DNA of 64,000 nucleotides, taken from positions 4,650,001-4,714,000 of the forward strand of contig NZ_VFMJ01000001.1 in NCBI RefSeq assembly GCF_006715005.1, in the 5' to 3' direction. Of the stretch, positions 29,739 to 38,617 are shown piece by piece. Origin of the DNA: Serratia marcescens (lineage in GTDB: Bacteria > Pseudomonadota > Gammaproteobacteria > Enterobacterales > Enterobacteriaceae). The notes beneath the pieces are model-generated. The model saw only the letters and a list, made by a program, of their open reading frames with translations, made no database searches and was not told the DNA's origin. The position numbers and the translations under genes are program-made. The number at the start of each line of letters is the position of its first letter. Within the stretch, counting starts at the first letter, position 1.

Positions 29739-30997
29739 GGGGTTGGCTCCTGAACAGGGGGCTGTTTCGTGACGGAAAGAACGGCGGCGATCAACGCCAG
29801 ACAGAACATGGCGGTGCCTTCCGTGCTGAAGAAGATGACATCGCTCAGGCCGTAGACAAACAGGCTGGCGCTCACGCTCAGCAGCAGCGCGTTGCGCTGC
29901 GGCCGGAAGGAAGAGAAGAACAGGCTGACATAGAGCGCCAGCAGCAGCAGTACGCCCCAGATGCCCTTGAGCGAGTAGGTCTCCAGCAGCTCGTTATGCA
30001 GGTGGACGTTGATGTAGGGCATGACGCCAGACAGGTGAGGTTGTTGTGCGACCATCGCACGGATCTCTTCGCCACGCTGCTCGGCGGATTGGCCCCAGGG
30101 AGCTTGTGAACCGGTGCGCCATGCCAGCGTTTGCATCGACAGCCGGGAAATGATCGAGTTTTCAGTCTGTGGCTGATCCATGAGGCGCATGTCGGTCTCA
30201 AAGGCCTGAATGCGTTCTTCTATCTGCGGCTTGAACACCAGGCCGCAGGCTACGAGCAGTAGCGGCACCGAGGCCACCAACGCGAGCTTGTGTTTCCTGG
30301 CAACCAGCTGCTTGGTCGCCAGCAGCGACAGGCAGATCGCCACCGGGTAGACCAACATGGCCGCGCGCGTGCCGGTGAGCACCAGCGCAGAGAAGGACAG
30401 CAGGAATGCCGCAATGTACAACACCAGGCGGTAGCGGGCGCGCAGCATCAGGATGGCTTGCATCATGACCAGATCGATGGCGGTCATCAGGTAGGCGGCG
30501 ACCGTGGCGCGATCGAAGTTGAGCTCTACGCGTGGGATATCCAGACGCAGCCCTTGATAGAGGGAATAACCGTTGACCGCCAGGCCGGTGGCGAGAGCCA
30601 CGACGATGAGTAGGCGTTGTACGCATAACCGCTCATTGAGCGCGATCAGCAAAATGAAAGCGGTCGCGAGCTGCAGTTTGCCGGTCGACATATAAGAACG
30701 ATAAATGTTGATGTACTCACCCGGCTGTTTGAAGTGATGCATCCAGAGGATGGTTCCCATCCCTACGCTGAACATCAGCGCGGGCAGCAGCAGATTTCTA
30801 ACGTTGCTGAAGTAGTAGCGCGGGTACAGGCAAACGGCGATAAAGGCGATGTAGCTGGAAACGTAAAACAGATTGCGTCCGGTCGCGGAACCGAAAGGAA
30901 TGGTGCAAAAAGCGATGGCGCACCCCAGATAGATCAGATAGCTGAAGACAGGGTGCGGCGTTCTGTGTTTTAGCATCGGGCGTGTTTTCCGGCTCAC
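29735..30997 (-). CDS. waaL: O-antigen ligase WaaL
   Basis: Polytopic inner-membrane enzyme that joins undecaprenyl-linked O antigen to lipid A-core on the periplasmic face. The 420-residue product has about ten to twelve hydrophobic helices and one large periplasmic loop (about residues 235-330) containing the ligase hallmark arginines and HNELLETYSLKGIWG, with the conserved His. TGTRAAMLVYP near 210 is the Wzy/WaaL family motif. An alternative start (MLKHRT) lies 7 codons in. It starts 7 bases after a GT4 gene and overlaps the downstream GT2 gene. Confidence 0.9.
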   Translation of the reverse strand: MSRKTRPMLKHRTPHPVFSYLIYLGCAIAFCTIPFGSATGRNLFYVSSYIAFIAVCLYPRYYFSNVRNLLLPALMFSVGMGTILWMHHFKQPGEYINIYRSYMSTGKLQLATAFILLIALNERLCVQRLLIVVALATGLAVNGYSLYQGLRLDIPRVELNFDRATVAAYLMTAIDLVMMQAILMLRARYRLVLYIAAFLLSFSALVLTGTRAAMLVYPVAICLSLLATKQLVARKHKLALVASVPLLLVACGLVFKPQIEERIQAFETDMRLMDQPQTENSIISRLSMQTLAWRTGSQAPWGQSAEQRGEEIRAMVAQQPHLSGVMPYINVHLHNELLETYSLKGIWGVLLLLALYVSLFFSSFRPQRNALLLSVSASLFVYGLSDVIFFSTEGTAMFCLALIAAVLSVTKQPPVQEPTP

Positions 30998-31004
30998 GTT
31001 TCAA

Positions 31005-32171
31005 TTAAGCGATAAAGGATCGCAGCGTGTCGTCGAACTCAGCTTTGAACTGAGCATAGTTGAAATGTTCCGCAGGATAGCGCTGCGCATTTCGGCTCAG
31101 AGTCTGGTAGGTGTCGCGCGCCAGCAATGTCTCAACGGCATCCGCACAGTCGAGATGCGACAGCAGCTTGGGCGCCACCAGGCTGTCGGTCAACGGGTCG
31201 TAGACCTCATGCGGGAAGTCGACCTCGATATCGGTGAGCTGCCGGTGTTGTTCGACGGTGACCGACGGCGTCAGGCCAATGCCGCAGACGCCGTCCTTCA
31301 CCGCTTCCGGCTGGCCGTCAACCTGCGGGAAGATGACCGGCACGCCGAAATAGAGCGATTCCATGCAGGACAAGCCGAACGGCTCGGTGATCGGCGTGCT
31401 CATGTAGATGTGCGTGCGATTGAAGAAGCCGGCGACGTCATCCTGATAACCGCTGAAGGTGACGCGGTCGCCGAGCTGAAGCCGGGCCGCCAGCGCCTCG
31501 AACGCCGCGCGATCCGGCCCTTTGCCGGCCACTTCCAGCGTGACGTCATGCCCGCGCCGCAGCAGTTCCTGCATCATCAATAATGAAACGCTGATGCCTT
31601 TCAGGCTGACCAGGCGTGAAGCGGTGCCGATCCTGACCGGCTGCGACAGCGTTTTCGCCGCAGTGTCGATCCCCGCCGGCGTCTTGATGCGGTTGATCAC
31701 CACGTGATTTGGGCAAGGCAGATTAAAACGCAGCTCCATCACCCGCTTCGACGCGTGCGAGGCGGAAATGACGCCGTCCAGCATGGCGAAGAAACTCAGC
31801 GTCTTTTTATTCTTGGAATAACGCCAGGAGCAGCCGTGATCGTAGTAAACCAGCTTGCCGCGCTTGGGTTTGGCCGCCAGCCCCGGCACCAGGTCCCAGA
31901 CGATCACCACGTCGGCGTTCGCCCGTTCAATTTTCCACTTCAGCAAAAATTTACGCAGGAACTGCGGGCAGCGCAGCGGCAGCGCATTGATCAGGCGGTT
32001 GGCGAAGGTGACGGGCTGATGCGCAGGCAACTGGCGGCGGATCTCTTCGCCAATGTCGCCGCTGATACACAACACCTGGTTGCTACCGTCGGTGGTATCG
32101 TTGATGTACTGCAGGAACAGGCGCTCGACGCCGCCCATTTTACCCAGGTTGATAATATGCAGTTTTTTCAT
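31005..32171 (-). CDS. Family 4 glycosyltransferase of the LPS core cluster
   Basis: 388-residue retaining GT4 enzyme starting MKKLHIINLGKMGGVERLFL; a further ATG 9 codons out is not needed because the chosen ATG overlaps the waaC stop by 4 bases (ATGA). IGTASRLVSLKGISVSLLMM opens the C-terminal lobe and TEPFGLSCMESLYFGVPVI near residue 265 carries EX7E. It may correspond to the WabK-like glucosyltransferase of Klebsiella clusters, and so to the alpha-glucose placed on GlcN, but I am not certain enough to name it. Confidence 0.82.
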   Translation of the reverse strand: MKKLHIINLGKMGGVERLFLQYINDTTDGSNQVLCISGDIGEEIRRQLPAHQPVTFANRLINALPLRCPQFLRKFLLKWKIERANADVVIVWDLVPGLAAKPKRGKLVYYDHGCSWRYSKNKKTLSFFAMLDGVISASHASKRVMELRFNLPCPNHVVINRIKTPAGIDTAAKTLSQPVRIGTASRLVSLKGISVSLLMMQELLRRGHDVTLEVAGKGPDRAAFEALAARLQLGDRVTFSGYQDDVAGFFNRTHIYMSTPITEPFGLSCMESLYFGVPVIFPQVDGQPEAVKDGVCGIGLTPSVTVEQHRQLTDIEVDFPHEVYDPLTDSLVAPKLLSHLDCADAVETLLARDTYQTLSRNAQRYPAEHFNYAQFKAEFDDTLRSFIA

Positions 32172-33133
32172 GCTATAACCTTTTGCAACGCCTGCCATGC
32201 CGTATCGGCATCGATTGTCGCCATGCTCTTTTCCGGCGAAATCAGCGAGTGCTGATTTTGCCCGTAGCCGCCGATCAGGCCGGGATCGGTTGGCCCGAAC
32301 AGCGTGATGTTCGGTTTGTCGAGCGCGGCGGTCAAATGGCTGAGCCCGGTGTCGACCGAGACCACGCCCTTGGCGCCGGCCAGCACCTCGGCCACCTGCT
32401 GCAGGCTGAGCTTCGGCAGCACTTCGACATGTGAAAAACCTTCCGCCAAACGCAGCGCGCGCTGATGTTCATGTTCTGCGCCCCACGGCAGTTTGATCTT
32501 CAGCCCGCTGTCGGCCGCCAGCGCGATCAGCTCGCGCCAGTTCTGCTCCGGCCAGTGCTTGTCGTCACGCGTCGTCGCGTGCAAAAACACCAGATATTGA
32601 CCGGCATCGACCGGCGGCCGGCTGAGAAAACGCGCGGCGATGGCGTAATCGCCGTAGCTGCCCGGTTTATCGTAGCCGAGGCTTTTGGCGAACAGCTCGC
32701 GCGTGCGTTCCACCGCGTGCTGCTGTTTGTCTATCTCATGGCGCACGTTGTAGAACCAGCTGGCGAACGGCTCGCGCGCGCTCTTGCAGTCTGGGCCATG
32801 TTTGTTGCCTTTGGCGACGCGGGTGATTAGCGCGGCGCTTTTGATCAGGCCCTGCGCGTCGATCACTACATCGTAACGGCGTTCTTGCAGCGCGCGCTTG
32901 AAGTCGCAGCGCTGCTGTCGGGTGTCGCTGCCGAACCAGTTTTTGCGCCAGCGGCGAATGGCCACCGGGATCACGCGATCCACTGCCGGATGCCAGGTGG
33001 GGATTTGGCTGAAACCTTCTTCCACCACCCAGTCGAAGCGGATATCGGGAATGGCCTGCAGCGCGTCGGTCAGGGCGGGCAGCGTATGCAGCACGTCTCC
33101 CATCGAGGACGTTTTTACGATTAACACCTGCAT
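32168..33133 (-). CDS. waaC: LPS heptosyltransferase I WaaC
   Basis: Transfers the first L,D-heptose from ADP-heptose to Kdo. The 321-residue GT9 product matches enterobacterial WaaC throughout: MQVLIVKTSSMGDVLHTLPALTDA at the N-terminus with the catalytic Asp13-type residue, LHATTRDDKHWPEQNW near 185, and SVDTGLSHLTAALDKPNITLFGPTDP near 258. It begins 2 bases after the waaF stop and overlaps the downstream GT4 start. Confidence 0.96.
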   Translation of the reverse strand: MQVLIVKTSSMGDVLHTLPALTDALQAIPDIRFDWVVEEGFSQIPTWHPAVDRVIPVAIRRWRKNWFGSDTRQQRCDFKRALQERRYDVVIDAQGLIKSAALITRVAKGNKHGPDCKSAREPFASWFYNVRHEIDKQQHAVERTRELFAKSLGYDKPGSYGDYAIAARFLSRPPVDAGQYLVFLHATTRDDKHWPEQNWRELIALAADSGLKIKLPWGAEHEHQRALRLAEGFSHVEVLPKLSLQQVAEVLAGAKGVVSVDTGLSHLTAALDKPNITLFGPTDPGLIGGYGQNQHSLISPEKSMATIDADTAWQALQKVIA

Positions 33134-33135
33134 GA

Positions 33136-34182
33136 CTATTCCTCGCTGGCGACAAGTAACGGCGTCAGCGCATCCAACACTTGCTGCGGCTGAATATCGA
33201 TCAAACTTTGGTGGTATCCCTGCTCGGCATCGCCCTTACGCACCTTGTGGTAGCCGCTGATCAAGCGAATCACCCGCGCCTTGTCGGAGAGCGGTGGCGT
33301 GAAGTCGGGGCTGCTTGGGCCGTATAAGGCTATCAGCGGTTTGTTCAACGCTGCGGCAACGTGCATTAAACCGGAGTCATTGCTGACCACCGCCCGGCAG
33401 GCCGCGATCAGGATAACCGCCTGCTCCAGCTGGGTTTTTCCGGCCAGGTTAAGGCAGAAATCGCGCGCGTCTTCCTGCAACGCGGCGCGGATCTGTTCGC
33501 CGGCCTCGTGGTCCTTTGCCGAACCGAACAGCGCGACCTGATAGCCGCTCTCGATCAGCTGCTGAGCCAGCGTCGCATAATGGTAGTGCGGCCAGCGTTT
33601 GGCGGGGCCGAACTCCGCGCCTGGGCAGAAGCCGACGATCGGCCGGCTGTCGGTCAGGTTGAAGGCTGCGGTGGTGTCGGCGATCTCTTCGTCGCTCACC
33701 TGCAGCCGTGGCCACAGCAGCGGCTGCGGCAGATCGTCGGCGCGCTGGATGCGGCCTTTGTCATAGGCCAGCGCTACGTAGCGCTGCACCATCAGCGGGA
33801 AGGCCGCCTTGTCGAGCACGCGGACGTCGTTCAGCAGGCCATAGCGCATTTCGCCCCGCCAGCCGGTGCGCTGCGGGATATCGGCGAAAAAGGGCACCAG
33901 CGCGGATTTGAACGAGTTGGGTAGAACGTAAGCGCGATCGTAACGGTTGGCGCGCAGGGCACGCCCCAGGCGGCGGCGTTCGCCGAGCCCCAGCGCGCCG
34001 TGGCCCAGCGGCATCGCCAGTGCCTGATTGACTTCCGGCATGCGCGCCAGCAGTGGGCGGCACCAGGCCGGTGCCATCACATCGATCTCCGCCGAGGGGT
34101 ATTCGGCCTTCAGGGTGCGATAGAGACTTTGCGACATCATCATGTCGCCAACCCAAGAAGGGCCGATAACCAGTATTTTCAT
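33136..34182 (-). CDS. waaF: LPS heptosyltransferase II WaaF
   Basis: Adds HepII to HepI of the inner core. The 348-residue product is typical WaaF: MKILVIGPSWVGDMMMSQSLYRTLK, RTGWRGEMRYGLLND near residue 118, FCPGAEFGPAKRWP near 185, and SNDSGLMHVAAALNKPLIALYGPSSPDFTPPL-type block (as two motifs) near 265-290. It lies 21 bases after hldD and 2 before waaC in the core operon. Confidence 0.96.
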   Translation of the reverse strand: MKILVIGPSWVGDMMMSQSLYRTLKAEYPSAEIDVMAPAWCRPLLARMPEVNQALAMPLGHGALGLGERRRLGRALRANRYDRAYVLPNSFKSALVPFFADIPQRTGWRGEMRYGLLNDVRVLDKAAFPLMVQRYVALAYDKGRIQRADDLPQPLLWPRLQVSDEEIADTTAAFNLTDSRPIVGFCPGAEFGPAKRWPHYHYATLAQQLIESGYQVALFGSAKDHEAGEQIRAALQEDARDFCLNLAGKTQLEQAVILIAACRAVVSNDSGLMHVAAALNKPLIALYGPSSPDFTPPLSDKARVIRLISGYHKVRKGDAEQGYHQSLIDIQPQQVLDALTPLLVASEE

Positions 34183-34203
34183 ACCCAGCGTAAATCCTTC
34201 AGC

Positions 34204-35133
34204 TTATGCGGTGCGGTTCAACCAGGCCATGTACTCTTTCACGCCTTCGGCGACCGTTTTAAACGGTGCGTCGTAGCCGGCGGCGCGCAGCTTGGTCAGA
34301 TCGGCCTGGGTGTACGCCTGATAGCGGCCCTTCAGCTTTTCCGGGAACTCGATGTATTCCACCGCGCCCTTCTGGTGGAAGTCCACCACCGCGTCCGCCA
34401 CCGCCTGGAAGGTTTCCGCCCGGCCGGTACCGCAGTTGAAGATGCCGGATTTGCCGGTCTCCCAGAACCACAGGTTAACCGCCGCCACGTCGCCGACGTA
34501 GATGAAGTCACGCTTGAAGTTTTCGCTGCCGGCGAACAGTTTCGGGTTTTCGCCGCGGTTGATCTGGGTGTTCAGGTGGAAGGCGACGCTGGCCATGCTG
34601 CCTTTGTGGCCTTCGCGCGGGCCGTAAACGTTGAAGTAGCGGAAGCCGCAGATCTGTGAGTCCGCTTCCGGCAGGATCTCGCGCACGTACTGATCGAACA
34701 GGAATTTGGAGTAGCCGTATACGTTGAGCGGCGCTTCATACTCACGCTCTTCGATAAACTCTTCGCGACCGCCGTAAGTGGCGGCGGAGGAGGCGTACAG
34801 GAACGGGATTTCGCGGTCCAGGCAGTAGTGCAGCAGGTCTTTGGAGTACTGATAGTTATTGTCCATCATGTACTTGCCGTCCCACTCGGTGGTCGCGGAG
34901 CAGGCGCCTTCGTGGAAGACCGCTTCGATATCGCCCAGATCGTCGCCGGCCATGATGCTGGCGATAAAGTCTTCTTTATCGATATAGTCGGCGATGTCCA
35001 GATCGACCAGGTTGACGAACTTGGTGCCGTCTTTCAGGTTGTCCACCACCAGGATATCGCGATATCCCTTGTCGTTCAGTGCCTTAATGATGTTGCTGCC
35101 GATCATGCCGGCGCCGCCTGTGACGATAATCAT
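34204..35133 (-). CDS. hldD: ADP-L-glycero-D-manno-heptose 6-epimerase HldD
   Basis: Makes the ADP-L,D-heptose used by all heptosyltransferases in this cluster. The 309-residue short-chain dehydrogenase-type enzyme starts [14 protein letters not shown] (nucleotide-binding G-x-x-G-x-x-G), has the SSAATYGG segment, the catalytic Y-x-x-x-K pair in [14 protein letters not shown] near residue 140, and [19 protein letters not shown]. An ATG 11 codons upstream is rejected because the protein would start before the Rossmann strand. First gene of the six-gene core operon; E. coli hldD is also heat-inducible (htrM). Confidence 0.97.
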   Translation of the reverse strand: MIIVTGGAGMIGSNIIKALNDKGYRDILVVDNLKDGTKFVNLVDLDIADYIDKEDFIASIMAGDDLGDIEAVFHEGACSATTEWDGKYMMDNNYQYSKDLLHYCLDREIPFLYASSAATYGGREEFIEEREYEAPLNVYGYSKFLFDQYVREILPEADSQICGFRYFNVYGPREGHKGSMASVAFHLNTQINRGENPKLFAGSENFKRDFIYVGDVAAVNLWFWETGKSGIFNCGTGRAETFQAVADAVVDFHQKGAVEYIEFPEKLKGRYQAYTQADLTKLRAAGYDAPFKTVAEGVKEYMAWLNRTA

Positions 35134-35190
35134 TGGGTTACCCCTGCTAAGCTGCTGGCGGGGCACAATGCCCCACGCTCAATGGCGGTT

Positions 35191-35196
35191 ATCATA
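35191..35196 (-). promoter_or_regulatory. Extended -10 element for hldD
   Basis: On the minus strand TGCTATGAT provides an extended -10 (TG-n-TATGAT) about 60 bases upstream of the hldD ATG. The -35 region is poor, as is usual for extended -10 promoters. I could not identify a clear heat-shock promoter. Confidence 0.5.
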
Positions 35197-35372
35197 GCAT
35201 TTCATGCCGCGGCAAACAGCGGAAGGGCTCCGAATATCCCGCATTGCCATTGAAGTCCGCTTTTTGCCGTGATATCTGCTGCAATTTTAATATTCTCTCC
35301 CGCGCATTCTCGTCAGTTTGGTTACAAATCAGTAAAATATGCCGCAAATAGCCCAATCCTGGAGATAACCGA

Positions 35373-36569
35373 ATGTCAGCGTCTTTTTATCAGCAGTTGG
35401 AACAACAGCTTGCCGCCACTCGCAGTGAAGGGCTGTTCAAGGAAGAACGCATCATCACCTCCGCGCAACAGGCGGATATCGCCGTCGCCGACGGCAGCCA
35501 TGTGATCAACTTCTGCGCCAATAACTACCTGGGCCTGGCTAACCATCCGGCGCTGATCGCCGCCGCCAAGTCGGGGATGGACAGCCACGGTTTCGGCATG
35601 GCGTCGGTGCGCTTCATCTGCGGTACCCAGGACAGCCACAAGCAGCTGGAACAGAAACTGGCGGCCTTTTTGGGCATGGAAGACGCGATCCTGTACTCCT
35701 CTTGCTTCGACGCCAACGGCGGGCTGTTCGAAACCCTGCTCGGCCCGGAAGACGCCATTATCTCCGATGCGCTGAACCACGCGTCGATCATCGACGGCGT
35801 GCGCCTGTGCAAGGCCAAGCGCTATCGCTACGCCAATAACGACATGACCGAGCTGGCCGCGCAGCTGAAGCAGGCCAAAGCCGACGGCGCGCGCCACATT
35901 CTGATCGCCACCGACGGCGTATTCTCGATGGACGGCGTGATCGCCAACCTGAAAGGGGTTTGCGATCTGGCGGACGAGTATCAGGCGCTGGTGATGGTGG
36001 ATGACTCCCACGCGGTGGGCTTTGTTGGCGCCAACGGGCGCGGCACCCATGAATACTGCGAAGTGATGGGCCGCGTCGATATCATTACCGGTACGTTAGG
36101 CAAAGCGCTGGGCGGCGCGTCCGGCGGCTACACCGCCGCCAAGAAAGAAGTGGTGGAGTGGCTGCGCCAGCGTTCGCGTCCGTACCTGTTCTCCAACTCG
36201 CTGGCGCCGGCGATCGTCGCCGCGTCGATCAAAGTGCTGGAACTGCTGGAAGAGGGCGACGCCCTGCGCGATCGCCTGTGGGCCAACGCGCGTCTGTTCC
36301 GCGAAAAAATGACCGCCGCCGGCTTCACATTGGCCGGTGCCGATCACGCCATCATCCCGGTCATGCTGGGTGAGGCGAAGCTGGCGCAGGAATTCGCCAA
36401 TGCGTTGCTTAAGGAAGGCATCTATGTGACCGGTTTCTTCTATCCGGTGGTGCCGAAAGGCCAGGCGCGCATTCGTACCCAGATGTCCGCCGACCACACC
36501 CCGGAGCAAATCGAACGCGCAGTGGCGGCGTTTACACGTATCGGTAAGGATCTTGGCGTTATTGCATAA
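35373..36569 (+). CDS. kbl: 2-amino-3-ketobutyrate coenzyme A ligase
   Basis: PLP enzyme that cleaves 2-amino-3-ketobutyrate to glycine and acetyl-CoA, the second step of threonine breakdown. The 398-residue product equals E. coli Kbl. Landmarks: [10 protein letters not shown] near residue 50, substrate region [23 protein letters not shown] near 210 and the PLP lysine in [15 protein letters not shown] near 244. TGGAGATAACCG precedes the ATG. tdh follows 9 bases later. Confidence 0.97.
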   Translation: MSASFYQQLEQQLAATRSEGLFKEERIITSAQQADIAVADGSHVINFCANNYLGLANHPALIAAAKSGMDSHGFGMASVRFICGTQDSHKQLEQKLAAFLGMEDAILYSSCFDANGGLFETLLGPEDAIISDALNHASIIDGVRLCKAKRYRYANNDMTELAAQLKQAKADGARHILIATDGVFSMDGVIANLKGVCDLADEYQALVMVDDSHAVGFVGANGRGTHEYCEVMGRVDIITGTLGKALGGASGGYTAAKKEVVEWLRQRSRPYLFSNSLAPAIVAASIKVLELLEEGDALRDRLWANARLFREKMTAAGFTLAGADHAIIPVMLGEAKLAQEFANALLKEGIYVTGFFYPVVPKGQARIRTQMSADHTPEQIERAVAAFTRIGKDLGVIA

Positions 36570-36578
36570 GGTAAAACC

Positions 36579-37604
36579 ATGAAAGCACTGTCAAAACTGA
36601 AAGCGGAAGAAGGGATTTGGATGACCGACGTGCCTCAGCCGGAGCTGGGCCACAACGACATCATGATCAAAATCCGCAAAACCGCGATCTGCGGCACCGA
36701 TGTGCATATCTACAACTGGGACGAGTGGTCGCAAAAAACCATTCCGGTTCCGATGGTGGTCGGCCATGAATATGTGGGCGAAGTGGTGGCGATCGGTCAG
36801 GAAGTCAAAGGCTTCAGCATTGGCGATCGCGTGTCCGGTGAAGGCCACATCACCTGCGGCCACTGCCGCAACTGCCGCGGCGGCCGCACGCACCTGTGCC
36901 GCAACACCGTCGGCGTGGGCGTGAACCGTCCGGGCAGCTTCGCGGAATACCTGGTGATCCCGGCGTTCAACGCCTTCAAGATCCCGGATAACATCTCCGA
37001 CGAACTGGCTTCGATCTTCGATCCGTTCGGTAACGCGGTACACACCGCGCTGTCGTTCGATCTGGTCGGGGAAGACGTGCTGGTGTCCGGCGCCGGCCCG
37101 ATCGGCATCATGGCGGCGGCGGTGTGCAAACACGTCGGCGCTCGCCATGTGGTGATCACCGACGTTAACGAATACCGTCTGGAACTGGCGCGCAAGATGG
37201 GCGTGACCCGTGCGGTGAACGTCAGCAAGGAAAACCTCAACGACGTGATGGCCGAGCTGGGTATGACCGAAGGGTTCGACGTCGGTCTGGAAATGTCCGG
37301 CGCGCCGCCGGCGTTCCGCACGCTGCTCAATGCCATGAACCACGGCGGGCGCATTGCCATGCTGGGCATTCCGCCTTCCGATATGTCGATCGACTGGAAC
37401 CAGGTCATCTTCAAAGGGCTGTTTATCAAAGGGATTTACGGTCGCGAAATGTTCGAAACCTGGTACAAGATGGCGGCACTGATCCAGTCCGGTCTGGATT
37501 TGACCCCAATCATCACCCACCGTTTCTCGATCGACGAGTTCCAGCAGGGCTTCGACGCCATGCGCTCCGGCAAGTCGGGCAAAGTGGTGCTGAGCTGGGA
37601 TTGA
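36579..37604 (+). CDS. tdh: L-threonine 3-dehydrogenase
   Basis: Zinc-dependent, NAD-linked medium-chain dehydrogenase that oxidises threonine to 2-amino-3-ketobutyrate for Kbl. The 341-residue product has the catalytic zinc residues Cys in AICGTDVH near 38 and GHEYVG near 62, the structural zinc cysteines in [18 protein letters not shown] near 93-107, and the Rossmann motif [13 protein letters not shown] near 168. Second gene of kbl-tdh; ends in a strong terminator. Confidence 0.98.
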   Translation: MKALSKLKAEEGIWMTDVPQPELGHNDIMIKIRKTAICGTDVHIYNWDEWSQKTIPVPMVVGHEYVGEVVAIGQEVKGFSIGDRVSGEGHITCGHCRNCRGGRTHLCRNTVGVGVNRPGSFAEYLVIPAFNAFKIPDNISDELASIFDPFGNAVHTALSFDLVGEDVLVSGAGPIGIMAAAVCKHVGARHVVITDVNEYRLELARKMGVTRAVNVSKENLNDVMAELGMTEGFDVGLEMSGAPPAFRTLLNAMNHGGRIAMLGIPPSDMSIDWNQVIFKGLFIKGIYGREMFETWYKMAALIQSGLDLTPIITHRFSIDEFQQGFDAMRSGKSGKVVLSWD

Positions 37605-37618
37605 TCTCGGCAGACGTG

Positions 37619-37647
37619 AAAAGGGCCGGAATTCCGGCCCTTTTTTT
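37619..37647. terminator. Bidirectional terminator, tdh / yibQ
   Basis: Perfect 18-base palindrome GGGCCGGAATTCCGGCCC followed by seven Ts, preceded by four As on the other side; it lies just past the tdh stop and abuts the yibQ stop. Confidence 0.92.
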
Positions 37648-38617
37648 ATGCTTGCGGTTTGGCTTGCGTCCAGTGCTGCCAATGGCGCTTGATGAAGGTC
37701 ACCGGCGGCGAGCTGGCGATGCTGTCGGCGATGACGCCCAGCGCGGTACCGGCGTTGGTTTTTTCCTTCGGCGGTTTGACCTTGCACTGCTTGACGCCGC
37801 CGCTGAACGGGTTCTTCGGCTGTGGTTTTTGCGGTTTGACCGGCGGTGGGACGTAGCTGCCGCCGCTGTTGCCCTGTGGTTCGTTCAGCAGTGCGCTCGG
37901 TTTGACCAGCACGATATCGGCAGGCAGCGACGGCAGCATCTGCTGCAGCACCTTCACCGTCGCCGGGCGTGGGTGGCCGATGGCGATGGCGGAGCCGTTG
38001 CGCCGTGCCAATTCGACCGCGCGGTTGAACTGACGGCGGATGTCGGCTTCATTCGCGGTATCGTCGAGGAACACCTTGCGTTTGATCACCTTTACGCCGG
38101 TGCCGGCCGCGGCGCGGGTCGCCTGGCTGTTGCCGATGGTCATGCTGTCGAGGAAGTACAGGCGGTAGCTTTCGAGCGCCTGCATCACTTTCTGCATGCC
38201 CGGCAGGCTGGAGGTCATGGCGCTGCCCATGTGGTTGTTCATGCCGACCGCGTAGGGCACGTTGTTCACCGCATTGCGGATGATGCGCTGGATCTCGTCG
38301 CTGCTCATGGAAGGCTGCAGGGTATCGCGTTCCAGCGGCTGCTTGCTGAGCGGCGCCATCGGCATGTGGATCAAGACTTCGCGGCCCTGGCTGTGGGCGC
38401 GGGTGGCCATCAGGCGGGCATGCGGCGCGTTGGGCAATACCGCGACCGAGATCGCCGTTGGCATTTGCAGCACCGCGTTTTCTTCGTGAGGGCGGTAGCC
38501 CACGTCATCGATGACGATGGAGAGTTTTCCTGCCTGCGCAGCGTAAACCTGCAGCAGACAGCCTATTAACAGAGCTGTACGGGTTTTGACATAGCGCAAA
38601 TCTATCTTCCCAACCAC
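37646..38617 (-). CDS. yibQ: Divergent polysaccharide deacetylase family protein YibQ
   Basis: Periplasmic protein of 323 residues with an N-terminal signal (TALLIGCLLQVYAAQA) and a NodB-like fold: LSIVIDDVGYRPHEEN near residue 33, VLIHMPMAPLSKQPLE near 95, GMNNHMGSAMTS near 140 and LDSMTIGNSQA near 170. The proline-rich tail (about 240-290) is longer and more variable than in E. coli. Substrate is unknown; the family is thought to act on envelope sugars. The start appears to be a GTG at 38617, 16 bases inside envC, though a TTG six codons later is possible. Confidence 0.88.
   Translation of the reverse strand: MVGKIDLRYVKTRTALLIGCLLQVYAAQAGKLSIVIDDVGYRPHEENAVLQMPTAISVAVLPNAPHARLMATRAHSQGREVLIHMPMAPLSKQPLERDTLQPSMSSDEIQRIIRNAVNNVPYAVGMNNHMGSAMTSSLPGMQKVMQALESYRLYFLDSMTIGNSQATRAAAGTGVKVIKRKVFLDDTANEADIRRQFNRAVELARRNGSAIAIGHPRPATVKVLQQMLPSLPADIVLVKPSALLNEPQGNSGGSYVPPPVKPQKPQPKNPFSGGVKQCKVKPPKEKTNAGTALGVIADSIASSPPVTFIKRHWQHWTQAKPQA

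Noticed and set aside
38602-38617. Overlap of envC and yibQ as a possible frameshifted fusion
   Set aside because: Both proteins are complete and match separate E. coli genes that are also tightly packed; a 16-base overlap is ordinary translational coupling.
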